Of a stretch of DNA of 64,000 nt, positions 63,100 through 64,000 are shown in pieces. The number at the start of each line of letters is the position of its first letter. Position 1 is the first letter of the stretch. The DNA comes from Flavobacteriaceae bacterium 3519-10 (lineage in GTDB: Bacteria > Bacteroidota > Bacteroidia > Flavobacteriales > Weeksellaceae), in contig CP001673.1 of NCBI GenBank assembly GCA_000023725.1, positions 692,342 through 756,341 on the forward strand. Direction: 5' to 3'. The position numbers were made by a program, and so were the translations under genes. The notes under the pieces are model-generated. The model saw only the letters and a list, made by a program, of their open reading frames with translations, did not search any database and was not told the origin of the DNA.

Positions 63100-64000
63100 A
63101 TGTCACACAACCAAGATAAAAGGCTATTTCTCATCGATGCCTACGCGATGATTTTCCGCGGATATTACGCGCTGATCCGGGCGCCGCGCATGACCAGCGA
63201 TGGCCGCGACACTTCTGCAATTTTCGGGTTTACCAATTCTTTAATCGAACTGATCCGTCGCGAAAGACCCTCACATCTTGCGGTAGTATTCGATGTGGGA
63301 CAGGCCAGCGTACGTACCGTTGATTTCGCCGAGTATAAGGCGAACCGTAATGAAACGCCGGAAGCTATTCAGCTTGCAATTCCTTACATTCACCGTATTC
63401 TGAAAGCAATGCACGTCCCTATTTTGGGCGTTGAAGGTTATGAAGCTGATGACGTAATCGGAACCATTGCCTGCAAAGCCGAAAAAGAAGGCTACACAAC
63501 CTTCATGGTGACTCCTGATAAAGATTTTGCACAGCTCGTTACCGATAAAATCAAGATTTATAAACCGGGTCTTAAAGGTGCAGAATTCACCATTTTAGGT
63601 GTCGATGAAGTAAAGGAAAAATATGAGATCGAAGATCCTAAACAGGTCATTGATTTTCTCGCGATGATGGGCGATTCGGTGGATAATATTCCCGGACTTG
63701 ATGGTGTCGGCGAAAAAACAGCAAAAAAATTCCTCAAAGAGTACGGAAATATTGAAAATCTGCTCGCGAACACGCACGAAATTAAAGGCAAACTCCGCGA
63801 AAAAGTGGAGGCAAGTGCAGAACGTGGCATTCTTTCTAAAAAACTCGCCACGATCATCTGTGATGCGCCTATCGAATTTCATCAGGAACAATATGACCTT
63901 GAAACTCCCGAGTGGGAAAAAGTGAAAGAAGTCTTCGACGAAATTGAGTTTAGGAGGCTTTACGAAAACCTTTACCGCGCATTCGCACCCGCTACGGAGC
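63100..64000 (+). CDS. polA: DNA polymerase I, N-terminal 5'-3' exonuclease part, truncated by window edge
   Basis: Open to the window end, 300 codons seen. It is the FEN1-like 5'-3' exonuclease of DNA polymerase I. Seen: RLFLIDAYAMIFRGYYAL, VVFDVGQASVRT, EYKANRNETPEAI, GYEADDVIGT, VTPDKDFAQLV, and the helix-hairpin-helix region MGDSVDNIPGLDGVGEKTA. The proofreading and polymerase domains lie beyond the edge. The ATG at 63100 follows a consensus -7 box by five bases. Confidence 0.95.
   Translation, partial: MSHNQDKRLFLIDAYAMIFRGYYALIRAPRMTSDGRDTSAIFGFTNSLIELIRRERPSHLAVVFDVGQASVRTVDFAEYKANRNETPEAIQLAIPYIHRILKAMHVPILGVEGYEADDVIGTIACKAEKEGYTTFMVTPDKDFAQLVTDKIKIYKPGLKGAEFTILGVDEVKEKYEIEDPKQVIDFLAMMGDSVDNIPGLDGVGEKTAKKFLKEYGNIENLLANTHEIKGKLREKVEASAERGILSKKLATIICDAPIEFHQEQYDLETPEWEKVKEVFDEIEFRRLYENLYRAFAPATE

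Overview
The window looks like a chromosomal segment of a Bacteroidota bacterium, most likely order Flavobacteriales, family Weeksellaceae (Chryseobacterium / Kaistella / Epilithonimonas type). The reasons are: promoters of the Bacteroidota form (-7 box TAnnTTTG, often just before the ATG), few purine-rich ribosome binding sites, three proteins with type IX secretion C-terminal sorting domains, a SusC-style TonB receptor with an N-terminal carboxypeptidase-regulatory-like domain, and several families largely confined to flavobacteria. Both edges cut genes: der (C-terminal part) at the left and polA (N-terminal part) at the right. No rRNA, tRNA, CRISPR array, prophage or intact insertion sequence was seen.

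Layout. 1-3.7 kb: der, upp, a ComF-type phosphoribosyltransferase and a RamB/ScfR-type regulator. 3.9-6.8 kb: the glyoxylate shunt pair aceB-aceA, transcribed divergently from that regulator. 7-10.6 kb: an accessory-looking patch with queD, an LpxH-like phosphoesterase, a GxxExxY protein between long inverted repeats, a LuxE-like acyl-protein synthetase relative and a second small PD-(D/E)XK protein. 10.7-17.8 kb: DUF4230 protein, secreted GH13 amylase, MpaB-type oxygenase, DEAD-box helicase and LuxR-type regulator. 18-20 kb: pfkA-gapA glycolytic operon. 20.1-23.6 kb: a putative metal-uptake locus (small Cys/His protein, TonB receptor, His-rich lipoprotein). 23.7-30.3 kb: trigger factor, then minus-strand operons MgtC/DUF3109/DUF6427 and pssA/exonuclease/FAH/UspA. 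30.4-38.4 kb: LtaS-like sulfatase, DUF2147 protein, pdhB, kup, a Fur-family regulator and an LptA/OstA-like protein. 38.6-45.6 kb: L,D-transpeptidase-like protein in an AT-rich island, class III aminotransferase, START-like protein, degenerate class IV aminotransferase, YqgE, pdxH, HU, panD and a flippase-like protein. 45.6-57.9 kb: M3 peptidase, SRPBCC and CopD-like proteins, lipoprotein, YfhO and GT4 pair, a CBS-like PLP enzyme, an FtsX-type permease and a NamZ-like protein. 58-64 kb: a large SprA-like outer-membrane protein, two small T9SS cargo proteins and polA.

Working together. Central carbon genes (aceBA, pfkA-gapA, pdhB) and envelope genes (LtaS-like, OstA-like, FtsX permease, L,D-transpeptidase, NamZ, pssA, flippase) dominate. 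The regulator next to aceBA very probably controls the shunt, as RamB does in actinobacteria.

The most unusual content is non-coding. (i) A family of arms related to AACCACGGAGATACGGAG flanks the GxxExxY gene as a 43-bp inverted repeat (4 mismatches by hand count), forms a stand-alone 89-bp MITE-like unit between queD and the phosphoesterase gene, and supplies a stop codon, a C-terminal tail and a start codon to three neighbouring genes. (ii) A second mosaic intergenic repeat occurs three times in the window. (iii) A tandem pair of perfect GTTCC-GTA-GGAAC hairpins lies before the class III aminotransferase gene. All identifications are from reading the sequence; no searches were run.
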